Made by a program: the position numbers and the translations under genes | In this document: positions 9,389 to 18,142 of the stretch, one piece after another | Layout of the letters: every line of letters starts with the position of its first letter | Position numbering within the stretch: position 1 is the first letter of the stretch | The notes under the pieces: generated by a model | The model's database searches: none | What the model saw: only the letters and a program-made list of their open reading frames with translations | What the model was told of the DNA's origin: nothing | From: Beijerinckia sp. 28-YEA-48 | Lineage (GTDB): Bacteria; Pseudomonadota; Alphaproteobacteria; Rhizobiales; Beijerinckiaceae | Reading direction: 5' to 3' | NCBI RefSeq assembly: GCF_900104955.1 | Contig: NZ_FNSI01000001.1 | Location: 3,878,001-3,942,000, forward strand | DNA length: 64,000 nt

Positions 9389-9526
9389 GAATCAGTTCAA
9401 TGTAGCTTGAACAGGACTCCCTGAGAATGTGGTTAACCGAACGAAAACGCCCCCGAATCGTTGTCGATTCGAGGGCGTTCGTTAACTGCGGCAAGAGCTA
9501 CCGGATGTAGTGGGTCGATAAGAATC
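9389..9526. promoter_or_regulatory. Cluster of GANTC (CcrM) sites upstream of divL
   Basis: Five GANTC sequences occur at 9389, 9415, 9455, 9466 and 9522, all upstream of the divL start at 9327 (minus strand). Chance expectation is about one per 256 bp. CcrM methylates GANTC in alphaproteobacteria and hemimethylation times several cell-cycle promoters. Two of the five are paired arms of the ahcY terminator hairpin, so they are not independent. A regulatory role is inference. Confidence 0.35.
9444..9479 (-). terminator. Rho-independent terminator behind ahcY
   Basis: Inverted repeat 9446-9460 / 9465-9479: 15 positions with one mismatch and a 4-nt loop. Reading on the minus strand the stem is followed by TTTT (9447-9444). 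It lies about 65 bp beyond the ahcY stop and separates ahcY from divL. Confidence 0.75.
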
Positions 9527-9535
9527 GACCCACTA
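9508..9535. terminator. Perfect hairpin 10 bp downstream of the ahcY stop
   Basis: Perfect 12-bp stem 9508-9519 / 9524-9535 with loop AAGA. It has no T-tract on the minus strand, so it is more likely a 3'-end stabilising hairpin or an auxiliary terminator in tandem with the one at 9444-9479. Confidence 0.5.
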
Positions 9536-9544
9536 GTCGAAAAC

Positions 9545-10951
9545 TCAGTAGCGGTAATGTTCCGGCTTGTAGGGACCCTGCTGCGGCAGGCCGAGGTAAT
9601 CCGCCTGCTGCTTGCTGAGCTTGGTGAGCTTCACGCCGATCTTGTCGAGGTGCAGCGCCGCGACCTTTTCGTCGAGGTGCTTAGGCAGCGTGTAGACTTC
9701 CTTCTTGTAGTGGCCCGGCTTGGTCCACAGTTCGATCTGCGCCAGGGTCTGGTTGGTGAAGGACGCCGACATCACGAAGGACGGGTGGCCCGTAGCGTTG
9801 CCCAGGTTCACCAGACGGCCTTCCGAGAGCAGGATGATGCGCTTGCCATCGGGGAAGGCGATCTCGTCGACCTGCGGCTTGATGTTGTTCCACTTCATGT
9901 TCTTCAGGCCAGCGACCTGAATTTCCGAGTCGAAATGGCCGATGTTGCAGACGATGGCGCGGTCCTTCATGGCGCGCATGTGCTCGACGGTGATGACATC
10001 GACGTTGCCAGTCGCGGTGCAGAAGATGTCGGCGCGCGAGGCGGCGTCTTCCATCGTCGTCACTTCATAGCCTTCCATCGCCGCCTGCAGGGCGCAGATC
10101 GGATCGATTTCGGAGACGAGCACGCGGCAGCCGGCGTTCTTCAGCGAAGCGGCCGAGCCCTTGCCGACGTCGCCGAAGCCGGCAACCATCGCAACCTTGC
10201 CGGCCATCATCACGTCCGTGCCACGGCGGATGCCGTCGACGAGCGATTCCTTACAGCCATAGAGGTTGTCGAACTTCGACTTGGTGACCGAGTCGTTGAC
10301 GTTGATGGCCGGCCACAGCAGCGTGCCGTCCTTCTGCATGTTGTAGAGGCGATGCACACCCGTGGTCGTCTCTTCCGAAACGCCCTTGATGGCCTTGGCA
10401 TTGGCCGTATACCAGCCCTTGTGGGTCTTCAGGCGCGCCTTGATGGCGGCGAACAGCACTTCTTCTTCCTCATTGCCCGGCTTGTCGAGGAAAGCGGTGT
10501 CACCGGCTTCGGCGCGCGCGCCGAGATGGATCAGCGCCGTGGCGTCGCCGCCGTCGTCGAGGATCATGTTCGGGGTGCCGCCGTCGGCCCATTCGAAGAT
10601 CTTGTGGGTGTATTCCCAGTAGTCCTTCAGGCTCTCGCCCTTGATGGCGAACACAGGCGTGCCGGCGGCGACGATGGCAGCCGCGGCATGGTCCTGGGTC
10701 GAATAGATGTTGCAGGAGGCCCAACGCACGTCGGCGCCGAGCGCCTTCAGGGTCTCGATCAGCACGCCGGTCTGGATGGTCATGTGCAGAGAGCCGGCGA
10801 TCCGGGCGCCCTTCAACGGCTGTGACTTGCCGAATTCGGCGCGGGTGGCCATCAGGCCCGGCATTTCGGTCTCGGCGATGTCCAGCTCTTTGCGGCCAAA
10901 CTCGGCGAGCTTCATGTCGGCGACGGCGTAATCGTTGTCTTTCACGGCCAT
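9545..10951 (-). CDS. ahcY: Adenosylhomocysteinase (S-adenosylhomocysteine hydrolase)
   Basis: Reversibly hydrolyses S-adenosylhomocysteine to adenosine and homocysteine, removing the product inhibitor of methyltransferases in the activated-methyl cycle. At 468 aa it is the usual long bacterial form. Landmarks are [20 protein letters not shown] and [15 protein letters not shown] near the N-terminus, the NAD Rossmann loop [24 protein letters not shown], and the conserved C-terminal KPEHYRY that contributes to the neighbouring NAD site. It is a single-gene unit: a promoter and candidate operator lie upstream and hairpins lie downstream. Confidence 0.98.
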   Translation of the reverse strand: MAVKDNDYAVADMKLAEFGRKELDIAETEMPGLMATRAEFGKSQPLKGARIAGSLHMTIQTGVLIETLKALGADVRWASCNIYSTQDHAAAAIVAAGTPVFAIKGESLKDYWEYTHKIFEWADGGTPNMILDDGGDATALIHLGARAEAGDTAFLDKPGNEEEEVLFAAIKARLKTHKGWYTANAKAIKGVSEETTTGVHRLYNMQKDGTLLWPAINVNDSVTKSKFDNLYGCKESLVDGIRRGTDVMMAGKVAMVAGFGDVGKGSAASLKNAGCRVLVSEIDPICALQAAMEGYEVTTMEDAASRADIFCTATGNVDVITVEHMRAMKDRAIVCNIGHFDSEIQVAGLKNMKWNNIKPQVDEIAFPDGKRIILLSEGRLVNLGNATGHPSFVMSASFTNQTLAQIELWTKPGHYKKEVYTLPKHLDEKVAALHLDKIGVKLTKLSKQQADYLGLPQQGPYKPEHYRY

Positions 10952-10995
10952 GGATTCTTCCAGCTATCTGAGAAAAAGAAAATCTTCCGGAGGCG

Positions 10996-11024
10996 CCTAT
11001 AGCAGGGCCAGCCGGGAGACGCAA
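10996..11024 (-). promoter_or_regulatory. Candidate sigma-70 promoter of ahcY
   Basis: On the minus strand TTGCGT (11024-11019) and TATAGG (11001-10996) are separated by exactly 17 bp. The -10 box ends 45 bp before the ahcY ATG at 10951. The palindrome at 11029-11050 sits just upstream of the -35 box. Confidence 0.5.
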
Positions 11025-11028
11025 TGGC

Positions 11029-11050
11029 GATATAAAGAATTCTTTATGTC
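11029..11050. promoter_or_regulatory. Near-perfect 22-bp palindrome, candidate SahR/ArsR-family operator
   Basis: GATATAAAGAA followed by TTCTTTATGTC: 10 of 11 positions pair. It stands 4 bp upstream of the ahcY -35 box. From memory it resembles the ATAAAGA-type palindromes reported for SahR, the S-adenosylhomocysteine-responsive ArsR-family regulator of methionine-cycle genes in Proteobacteria. I could not check this against a motif library. No regulator gene of this family is in the window. Confidence 0.5.
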
Positions 11051-11214
11051 ACTGACGCTGAGCCAACAGGGATTTTTCCAGAAACACCGGCTTTTTTTGC
11101 TCCGAAACAGCCCTGTGCGCTGGCGCACATCAGCTCGTCCGGCACGTGACTAAGGTCATTTCATCGCCGGTCGGGAGTGTCCGCCGGCCCCGGAATAGAT
11201 CGGGAGAGCGCGTC

Positions 11215-11511
11215 ATGATCAGCAAAAAGACCCTCGCTGCCACCACCGGCGCCCTCGCCCTGGCCGCGACCTTTGCCCTTTCCTCCACCCCGGCTTCCGC
11301 CGGCTGGAAACACCACGGTTACGGTTATGGCGGCGGGCTCGCTGTCGGCCTGCTCGGCGCGGCTATCGTTGGTGGCGCCATCGCCGCCTCCCAGCCCGCC
11401 TATGCCGCTCCCGCCTACGGCTACGGCGGCTGCGAACTGCGCCAGCGCCCGATCTACAATTCCTGGGGCGAAGTCGTCGGCTACCGCCGCCCCGTGCGCG
11501 TTTGTTATTGA
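11215..11511 (+). CDS. Small secreted Gly/Tyr/Ala-rich protein of unknown function
   Basis: A 98-aa protein starting at ATG 11215 (GGGAGAG 9 bp upstream); an upstream open frame to 11146 has no ribosome site. Residues 1-28 form a clear Sec signal ending ...STPASA. The mature part begins GWKHHGYGYGGG, passes through a short Ala/Gly hydrophobic stretch (GLLGAAIVGGAIA) and ends with CELRQRPIYNSWGEVVGYRR and a final VCY. The two Cys could form a disulphide. Such short exported proteins are common in Hyphomicrobiales and have no assigned role. It is divergent from ahcY and followed by its own terminator. Confidence 0.75.
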   Translation: MISKKTLAATTGALALAATFALSSTPASAGWKHHGYGYGGGLAVGLLGAAIVGGAIAASQPAYAAPAYGYGGCELRQRPIYNSWGEVVGYRRPVRVCY

Positions 11512-11559
11512 ATTGGGGCGGGGCCGTCGATTTAAGGCACCGATAGGCTTCACCCCAAT

Positions 11560-11590
11560 AGCCCTCCGGCCATGCCGGAGGGCTTTCTTT
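11560..11590 (+). terminator. Rho-independent terminator
   Basis: Perfect 11-bp stem 11560-11570 / 11574-11584 with a 3-nt loop, followed on the plus strand by TTCTTTATT. It ends the small secreted-protein transcript and abuts the stop codon of the converging RND pump gene. Confidence 0.85.
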
Positions 11591-14500
11591 ATTCCGCCGG
11601 CTGCGGGAGCTCCCGCACGGCGGTCGGCGCCGACGTTTCCTTGCGGTGCCGACGCGTCCAGCCGAAGGTGCCGCCCAGGCGATCAAGATAGAGATAGACG
11701 ATCGGCGTGGTGAACAGGGTGAGCATCTGACTCAGTAGCAGGCCCCCGACCATGGTGTAGCCAAGAGGCTGGCGCAGTTCCGAACCCGTGCCATTGCTCA
11801 GCATCAGCGGCAGAGCGCCGAGCATCGCCGCCATCGTCGTCATCATGATCGGCCGGAAACGCAACAGACAGGCCTGGCGGATAGACTGCTCGGGCGTCAT
11901 CCCGTGTTCTCGCTCGGCATGGATGGCGAAATCCACCATCATGATCCCGTTCTTTTTGACGATGCCGATGAGCAGGATGATGCCGATCATCGCGATCACG
12001 GACAGATCGAAATGGAACGCCATCAACATCAGCAAGGCCCCGACACCCGCCGATGGCAGGGTCGAAAGAATGGTCAGCGGGTGGATATAGCTTTCATAGA
12101 GGACACCCAGGATGATGTAGACGGTGATCAGCGCGGCCAGCACCAGATAAGGCTGGCTCGCCAGCGACGCCTGGAAGGCCTGCGCCGTGCCCTGGAAGCC
12201 GCCCGTGATCGCGGCCGGCATGCCAATGTCCGCCGCCGCTTTCTCGACCGCGACCGTGGCATCGCCCAGCGCCACGCCCGGCGCCAGGTTGAACGACAAG
12301 GTGACCGCCGGGAACTGACCCTGGTGGTTGATCACCACGTAATTCACACCGCTGCTATCGAACTTCGCCATGGCCGACAGTGGCACCTGCTGGCCCGTCG
12401 TCGGTGATTTGACGTAGATCTTGTCGAGCACGTTGGGGTCGCTCTGCAGCTTTGGATCAACCTCCAGCACGACGTGATAGGCGTTGAGCTGGGTGAAATA
12501 CTGCGTCACCTGGCGTTGGCCGAAGGCGTCGTAGAGCGTCTGGTCAATGAGCGCCGGCTGGATGCCGAAGCGCGCCGCCTGATCTCGATCGATCTTCACC
12601 GACATCATCGTCGCATTGGTCTGCTGATCGGAAGCAACGTCGCGCAATTCAGGCAGGGTTTTCAATTTCGCCAACAGACGCGGCGCCCACGTATTGAGCT
12701 CGTCGAGGCTGACGTCGCTCAGCGTATATTGGAACTGCGTGCGCGCCAGCCGACCGCCGACGTTGAGATCCTGCCGGGCCTGCAGAAACAGCGCCGCCCC
12801 CTGCACCTTGGCAAGTTTCGGCCGCAGACGCGCGATGATCTGGTCAGCGGAGGCGGTGCGCTCGTCCCGCGGCTTCAGGCTGATGAACACGAAGCCGGCG
12901 TTGGTGCCACGCGAACCGCCGGTCGAGGCCGACCAGCCCTCCACATCGGGATCGCTGGCGATCACGTCGGTCAGGGCATGGGTCAAACGCGACATCTCGG
13001 TGGCGGAAACATCCTGGCCGCCTTCGGGAAGGCCGACGATGACGCCGGTGTCCTGCTGCGGGAAAAAGCCCTTCGGAATGACGACATAGAGTGCAGCCGT
13101 GGCGGCGACGGTGGCAAAAAACACGGCAAGCGTCAGACGCTGGTGGCGTATGACAATATCAAGGCCCGCCGCATAACGGCCCAGCACCCAGTCGAACCCG
13201 CGTTCCGTCCACTTGTAGAAGCGTCCGTGATGGGCCTCTTCGTCGGCATGGCTGCGCAGGAAGCGCGAACACATCATCGGTGTCAGCGTCAACGCGACGA
13301 TACCGGAAACCACGATGGTCATGGTGACGACGATGGCGAATTCGCGGAAGAGGCGGCCGACAATGCCGCCCATCAGCAACAGCGGGATGAACACGGCCAC
13401 CAGGGAAATACTGATCGATAGAATGGTGAAACCGATTTCGGCGGAGCCTTTGTAGGCGGCCTCCATCGGACTGAGGCCATTCTCGATATGGCGATGGATA
13501 TTCTCGAGCATGACGATGGCGTCGTCGACGACGAAACCAACCGCGATAGACAGCCCCATCAACGACAGATTGTCGAGGCTATAGCCGAGAAGATACATCA
13601 AGCCGGTCGTCCCGAGCAGGGCGAGCGGCACAGTCACCGCCGGAATGATCGTCGCCCAGAGGGTGCGCAGGAAGACGAAGATCACCATCACCACCAGTAT
13701 GGTGGTCAAGAGCAGGGTGAACTGAACGTCCTTGACCGACGCCTGAATGGTCCTTGTCAGATCGACCACCGTGTCGACCTGGAGGGCTGGCGGCATGGCG
13801 GCCTTGATCTGCGGCATGCTGCTTTGAATCCGCTGCACCGTCTCGACCACATTGGCGCCGGGCTGTTTGTAGATTTGCAGCTGAATGCCGGGCTTGCCGT
13901 TCTGCCAGGCCTCGAGCGTTACATCTTCGGGACCGCTGATCGCGGTGCCAATGTCCCTGACCCGCACCGGGCTGCCATTGCGATAGGCGATGATGACATC
14001 ATTCCAAGGCTTGGCCGCCAGGAGCTGATCGTTGTCGTAGATGGTGAAGTTGCGCGTGATGCCGTTCAAAGAGCCTTTCGGCGCGTTGACGGTCGCATTG
14101 CTGATCGTGGTGGCGACGTCTTCGAGGCCGATGCCGAGCGCCGCCAGTTTCGCCGGATCGACCTGCACGCGCACCGAGGGTTTGCGCTGGCCACCCAGGG
14201 TGACATAGCCGACGCCCGAGATCTGCGAGATCCGCTGTGACAGCACGTTCTCGACATAGTCGTCCACTTCGGTCAGCGGCATCGTGTCGGAATGGGCCGC
14301 CAGCACCAGGACAGGCGCATCAGCCGGATTGAATTTACGGACCGTCGGATTGCTCGGCAGGTTTTTCGGCAATTGCGCGCCAGCGGCGGAGATGGCCGTC
14401 TGCACGTCCAAGGCCGCGCCGTCGATATTGCGGTTGAGATCGAACTGAATGGCCACCTGCGCCGTGCCCAGCGCGCTCGTCGATGTCATCTGCGACACGC

Positions 14501-14726
14501 CGGCGATCTGCGCGAATTGCCGTTCGAGCGGGGCCGCCACCGACGACGCCATGGTTTCGGGACTGGCGCCTGGCAGTGCGGCGGAGACCAGGAGGGTCGG
14601 ATAATCAACCTGCGGCAACGGCGCCACCGGCAGGAACGGATAGGCCGCAAGGCCTGCCAGCAACAGGCCGGCCATCAGCAGCGAGGTGGCGATCGGCCGC
14701 GAGATGAAGGGAGAAGAGATGCTCAT
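11589..14726 (-). CDS. RND efflux pump, MdtB/MdtC-like inner-membrane transporter
   Basis: Proton-driven multidrug exporter of the HAE-1/RND family, 1045 aa, the usual length. The N-terminus SISSPFISRPIATSLLMAGL is the first transmembrane helix. FLPVAPLPQVDYPTLLVSAALPG is characteristic of the MdtB/MdtC branch. TM4 carries the proton-relay pair in FVVDDAIVMLENIHRH, followed by the EAA-type loop MEAAYKGSAEIGFTI. Two large periplasmic porter loops and a second 6-TM half are present. It forms an operon with the fusion protein upstream (ATGA overlap at 14723-14726). No outer-membrane channel gene or local regulator is next to it; the substrate is unknown. Confidence 0.93.
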   Translation of the reverse strand: MSISSPFISRPIATSLLMAGLLLAGLAAYPFLPVAPLPQVDYPTLLVSAALPGASPETMASSVAAPLERQFAQIAGVSQMTSTSALGTAQVAIQFDLNRNIDGAALDVQTAISAAGAQLPKNLPSNPTVRKFNPADAPVLVLAAHSDTMPLTEVDDYVENVLSQRISQISGVGYVTLGGQRKPSVRVQVDPAKLAALGIGLEDVATTISNATVNAPKGSLNGITRNFTIYDNDQLLAAKPWNDVIIAYRNGSPVRVRDIGTAISGPEDVTLEAWQNGKPGIQLQIYKQPGANVVETVQRIQSSMPQIKAAMPPALQVDTVVDLTRTIQASVKDVQFTLLLTTILVVMVIFVFLRTLWATIIPAVTVPLALLGTTGLMYLLGYSLDNLSLMGLSIAVGFVVDDAIVMLENIHRHIENGLSPMEAAYKGSAEIGFTILSISISLVAVFIPLLLMGGIVGRLFREFAIVVTMTIVVSGIVALTLTPMMCSRFLRSHADEEAHHGRFYKWTERGFDWVLGRYAAGLDIVIRHQRLTLAVFFATVAATAALYVVIPKGFFPQQDTGVIVGLPEGGQDVSATEMSRLTHALTDVIASDPDVEGWSASTGGSRGTNAGFVFISLKPRDERTASADQIIARLRPKLAKVQGAALFLQARQDLNVGGRLARTQFQYTLSDVSLDELNTWAPRLLAKLKTLPELRDVASDQQTNATMMSVKIDRDQAARFGIQPALIDQTLYDAFGQRQVTQYFTQLNAYHVVLEVDPKLQSDPNVLDKIYVKSPTTGQQVPLSAMAKFDSSGVNYVVINHQGQFPAVTLSFNLAPGVALGDATVAVEKAAADIGMPAAITGGFQGTAQAFQASLASQPYLVLAALITVYIILGVLYESYIHPLTILSTLPSAGVGALLMLMAFHFDLSVIAMIGIILLIGIVKKNGIMMVDFAIHAEREHGMTPEQSIRQACLLRFRPIMMTTMAAMLGALPLMLSNGTGSELRQPLGYTMVGGLLLSQMLTLFTTPIVYLYLDRLGGTFGWTRRHRKETSAPTAVRELPQPAE

Positions 14727-16030
14727 TGCGTCACCTTCTCAGCGGTCGCCGCGGTCACCGGCTTAGGTGTGTTGATCGCCACGAGCGCCCCGGGCTGCAG
14801 CCGGTATTGACCGCCTGTTACCACCTGTTCGCCGGCCGTAAGCCCTTCTTCAACGACGGTCAGATTGTTGATGTCCTGGCCGACCTTGATGCCGCGCATA
14901 TCGACCGTCGAGTCCGGCTTGATCACATAGGCATAGAAACCGGCCGGCCCACGGTTCACCGCCGCCGACGGAATGGTCAGAACATTCTTTTGCGTCTGCA
15001 GCAGCAGCCGCACATTGATGAACTGCCCCGGCCAAAGTTTTTCCTGGACATTGGGGAACGTCGCCTTGAGCCGCACCGTGCCCGCGCCCTGATCGATCTC
15101 ATTGTCGATCAGCAGAACAGTGCCGTGATCGAGTTCGGTGGTGCCGTCACGCGCCAGCGCCGTCACCTGCACCGGCCCCGTCTTCATTGCGTCAGCCACC
15201 TGCAGACGCTGCTCCTCCGGCAAGGAGAAGATGACCGACAGCGGCTGCAGCTGGGTGATCACGACGATCGCCGTGCTGTCGGCTGCATGGACGATATTGC
15301 CGATATCGACTTGACGGATGCCGGCGACCCCGTCGATCGGCGACGTGATCTTGGTATAATCGAGCTGCACTTTCGCCGCGTCGATCGCCCCGGCATCGGC
15401 GCGGATCGTCGCTTCGAGTTGCGCCACCAAAGCGGTCTGCGTGTCGAGCTGCTGGCGGGTGCTGAAATTCTTCTTGGCCAGTTCCGTATAACGTCCCAGA
15501 TCGAGCTTGGCATTGCCGAGCTGGGCTTCGTCCTGGGCCTTCTTGGCGACAGCTTGATCGTAAGCCGCCTGGTAGGGACGCGGATCGATCTGCACGAGCA
15601 GATCGCCAGTCTTCACATGCTGGCCTTCCGTGAACGCCACGGTCTGGATCTGGCCGTCGACACGGGTTTTCACCGAGACCGTATTGAAGGCCTGAACCGT
15701 GCCGAGACCGCTGAAATAGACGGGAACATCCGCATTGGCCGCCTTGGCGGCATCGACGGGAATGGACGTGACGACGCCTTTGGCCACCTGCGTGGCACCG
15801 GGCCGCGACCACCAGGACCAGCCCGCATAGCCGGCGGTAACGACAAGCAGAAGAACCACGATCCGTACAATGCTGTTGGCTTTCCCACGCGGCGCCGTGG
15901 GCTTCCTGGCTTTTTCTCGCGAATCCAGAAAAGCCTTTGTCGGCTCTCCGGTCTTTCGATGGGTCGGCATGGGAATAAGGTCCGCGTCTGCCAATATGTC
16001 TTTCTTCTGGGCGTCGGTCGGCGATTTCAT
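14723..16030 (-). CDS. RND efflux periplasmic adaptor (MdtA-like membrane fusion protein)
   Basis: 435 aa from ATG 16030; a TTG-initiated frame to 16072 is less likely. A cytoplasmic tail of about 50 residues precedes one membrane anchor (IVRIVVLLLVVTAGYAGWSWW). Then come the barrel-sandwich halves (VKTRVDGQIQTVAFTEGQHV and ITSPIDGVAGIRQVDIGNIV) flanking an alpha-hairpin (about 165-235), then beta-barrel and membrane-proximal domains (LWPGQFINVRLLL). It links the RND pump to an outer-membrane channel. It is the first gene of the two-gene operon; the 400-bp region upstream holds palindromes that could be operators. Confidence 0.92.
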   Translation of the reverse strand: MKSPTDAQKKDILADADLIPMPTHRKTGEPTKAFLDSREKARKPTAPRGKANSIVRIVVLLLVVTAGYAGWSWWSRPGATQVAKGVVTSIPVDAAKAANADVPVYFSGLGTVQAFNTVSVKTRVDGQIQTVAFTEGQHVKTGDLLVQIDPRPYQAAYDQAVAKKAQDEAQLGNAKLDLGRYTELAKKNFSTRQQLDTQTALVAQLEATIRADAGAIDAAKVQLDYTKITSPIDGVAGIRQVDIGNIVHAADSTAIVVITQLQPLSVIFSLPEEQRLQVADAMKTGPVQVTALARDGTTELDHGTVLLIDNEIDQGAGTVRLKATFPNVQEKLWPGQFINVRLLLQTQKNVLTIPSAAVNRGPAGFYAYVIKPDSTVDMRGIKVGQDINNLTVVEEGLTAGEQVVTGGQYRLQPGALVAINTPKPVTAATAEKVTQ

Positions 16031-16228
16031 TGGAAGCGGTGCCTCAATTTGAGAACTGCGAGTTAAATGCAAAGTTGTTGCCGGTCATGATGGCAGCGCC
16101 GAGCACGGGCAGCGCCACGCGTCGTTTTCGGACGGCCGAATAAGCGCCCTCGCAACCGCCCTCGTGGCCGCCTAAGCCAGCGAGAAATACCTGCGGGCTG
16201 GAACCCGGCGGGTGACAAATCAGTTTGT

Positions 16229-16245
16229 TTCGAAATGAGTTCGAA
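16229..16245. promoter_or_regulatory. Double TTCGAA motif, one helical turn apart
   Basis: TTCGAA ATGAG TTCGAA reads nearly the same on both strands. It lies about 200 bp upstream of the efflux adaptor start on the minus strand. Candidate binding site for a TetR-like or other dimeric regulator; inference only. Confidence 0.3.
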
Positions 16246-16356
16246 CACATCGAGGCCAGCCTTGATCTGCCTGCGACGGATGCGCGGCAGTCAAATGACA
16301 TTAAGGTCGATGTGACCTGTCAGAATGATGGCTCAAACCTTACGAAATGGACAGGA

Positions 16357-16372
16357 TCGAACACATGTTCGA
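16357..16372. promoter_or_regulatory. 16-bp palindrome TCGAACA-CA-TGTTCGA
   Basis: Perfect 7-bp arms around CA. It matches the Gram-positive/mycobacterial LexA box pattern CGAAC-N4-GTTCG, but alphaproteobacterial LexA normally uses the direct repeat GTTC-N7-GTTC. A regulator of the efflux operon is at least as likely. Confidence 0.35.
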
Positions 16373-16436
16373 GAGGTGGCGAGATTATGTCAGTCGCCTT
16401 ACGATAATCCAAAGGCTGAAGACGGCGAGCACTGAC

Positions 16437-17930
16437 CTATTGGAAGCGCTGTGCCAGATGTTTGTTCAATCCGTCGCGTTCTTCGGCGCTCATCGACAAT
16501 CCCAGTTTCGAGCGCCGCCACAAGATGTCTTCAGTGGTCATCGCCCATTCGCGATGGATCAGCCAGTCCACTTCCCGTTCAAAAAGACCGGCGCCGAAAG
16601 ATTGGCCGAGATCGTCGTAGCCGGAGGCGCCGCCAAGCAAGATGATCGTGTCCGTTCCATAGGCGTGGAGCCAGCGCGACAGCAGCGTGTAATCGAGCCA
16701 GGGATGCCGGTGCGTCAGCTCCGCTTCCAGGGCGGCGATCCCGCCCTCGCCAAAATAGCCGCCTGGCAGAGGCTCTTGCCCGGTCCAAGCGCCACGCGCC
16801 TCGATGGCCGGAAAATGCGATGACAGTAGCGCCAGCGCTTTCTCGGCCAATGGACGATAGGCGGTGATCTTGCCGCCGAAGACATGGATGAGCGGCGGAT
16901 CGCCGGCGGCTTCATTGCCAGCAGTTTCCAGGCGATACTCGCGTGTGGCGCTGGCGGCGGTCCCTTCCCCCTCGACGAGGGCGCGCACGCCCGCATAGGA
17001 CCAGACGACATCGGTGCGCCCGATGGCCTGAGAGAAATAAAGATTGGCGGCCGCGATCAGATAGTCGATCTCCGCCGCGCTTGGGGCAGCCTTTGCCGGA
17101 TCGCCGGAGAAATCGTGGTCGGTGGTGCCGATCAATGTGAAGTCGCGGTGGTAGGGAATGGCAAAGACAATGCGCCCATCACCATTTTGGAAGATATAGC
17201 TGCGCTCACCCGCGAACAGACGGCGCACGACAATGTGGCTGCCCTGGTCGAGGCGCAGGCGGGTGCGTGTCTTGCCGTCTGTACGATTGGCGACGTCGCC
17301 GGCCCAGGGGCCGGCGGCATTGACCAGGGCGCGAGCGCGCATCTCGTCGCGCGATCCATCCGGGCCCATGACCTCGATGCGCCATAGGCCTTCTTGCCTG
17401 GCAGCCGAGAGCATTTTGGTTCGCGTGCGCACGACGGCGCCGCGATCGGCGGCGTCCCGGGCGTTGAGAATGACGAGGCGCGCATCGTCCACCGCGCAAT
17501 CGGAATATTCGAAGCCACGCACAAGACCAGGGCGCAGAGGCTGCCCCGCCGCATCGGTGCGCAGATCCAGTGAAACCGTTCCCGGCAATGTGCGGTGACG
17601 ATCGAGGTGATCATAGAGAAACAGGCCCGCGCGCAACATCCAGGCCGGCCGCATGCCCGGCAGAACCGGCAGGACGAAGCGCATGGGCCGGACCAGATGC
17701 GGCGCGATGCGCAGCAGGACCTCGCGCTCGATCAGCGCCTCGCGCACCAGCGCGAACTGCCAATGTTCAAGATAACGCAGGCCGCCATGAATGAGCTTGG
17801 TCGAAGCCGACGACGTGCCACTGGCCAGATCGTTCATCTCGATCAGGCCCACGCTCAAGCCCCGGCCGGCGGCATCCCGCGCGATGCCGCAGCCGTTGAT
17901 GCCGCCGCCGACGACCACAAGATCAAACAC
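16437..17930 (-). CDS. glpD: Aerobic glycerol-3-phosphate dehydrogenase
   Basis: FAD-dependent membrane-associated enzyme that oxidises sn-glycerol 3-phosphate to dihydroxyacetone phosphate and feeds electrons to quinone. The FAD loop VVVGGGINGCGIARDAAGRG is at the N-terminus, followed by ASGTSSASTKLIHGGLRYLE, RALVNAAGPWAGDVAN, and IGTTDHDFSGDP; the C-terminal helical domain ends near 497 aa. The first ordinary start is GTG 17930, but its nearest ribosome site (AGGAG, 17963-17959) is 28 bp away. That site is spaced 7 nt from an in-frame CTG at 17951, so the real start may be non-canonical. It is divergent from purU; no glpF/glpK is nearby. Confidence 0.93.
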   Translation of the reverse strand: MFDLVVVGGGINGCGIARDAAGRGLSVGLIEMNDLASGTSSASTKLIHGGLRYLEHWQFALVREALIEREVLLRIAPHLVRPMRFVLPVLPGMRPAWMLRAGLFLYDHLDRHRTLPGTVSLDLRTDAAGQPLRPGLVRGFEYSDCAVDDARLVILNARDAADRGAVVRTRTKMLSAARQEGLWRIEVMGPDGSRDEMRARALVNAAGPWAGDVANRTDGKTRTRLRLDQGSHIVVRRLFAGERSYIFQNGDGRIVFAIPYHRDFTLIGTTDHDFSGDPAKAAPSAAEIDYLIAAANLYFSQAIGRTDVVWSYAGVRALVEGEGTAASATREYRLETAGNEAAGDPPLIHVFGGKITAYRPLAEKALALLSSHFPAIEARGAWTGQEPLPGGYFGEGGIAALEAELTHRHPWLDYTLLSRWLHAYGTDTIILLGGASGYDDLGQSFGAGLFEREVDWLIHREWAMTTEDILWRRSKLGLSMSAEERDGLNKHLAQRFQ

Positions 17931-18142
17931 AAGATCGCTTGCCTCGCCCAGCGCCGATCTCCTTTGATGGGCAAACGCCCCAATTCCGTTTCAGGGCTCG
18001 CCTGTCAACTTGGGCAGAATCACATTGAGTCGCAAGCATATTCGCGGCTCGATGATGGTTGAGCGGATAGACGCAAACGTATACAAGACGCGCGGACCGC
18101 GCGCGTGTGCGCGAACCCGCCGAAAGTCAAAGGCTGACCGAA

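Larger units (their letters stand above)
16031..16436. other. 406-bp intergenic region upstream of the efflux operon
   Basis: No credible gene is seen here. Two repeat features stand out: TTCGAA at 16229-16234 and again at 16240-16245 (11 bp apart, one helical turn), and the palindrome TCGAACA-CA-TGTTCGA at 16357-16372. All are within 340 bp of the efflux operon start and downstream of the glpD stop, so the region should hold the efflux promoter. Confidence 0.5.

Noticed and set aside
9461-10825. 454-codon open frame antisense to ahcY
   Set aside because: Antisense shadow; ahcY on the minus strand has full-length family motifs.
10952-11214. SAH or SAM riboswitch upstream of ahcY
   Set aside because: I looked for a long structured leader between the promoter at 10996-11024 and the ATG; only about 40 nt of leader remain, too short for either class.
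16044-16301. 85-aa minus-strand frame upstream of the efflux adaptor
   Set aside because: No ribosome site, no family signal, and it covers the likely promoter region.
16357-16372. True SOS (LexA) box
   Set aside because: Pattern fits Gram-positive LexA, but alphaproteobacterial LexA uses a GTTC-N7-GTTC direct repeat and no SOS gene is adjacent; kept only as a palindrome of unknown role.
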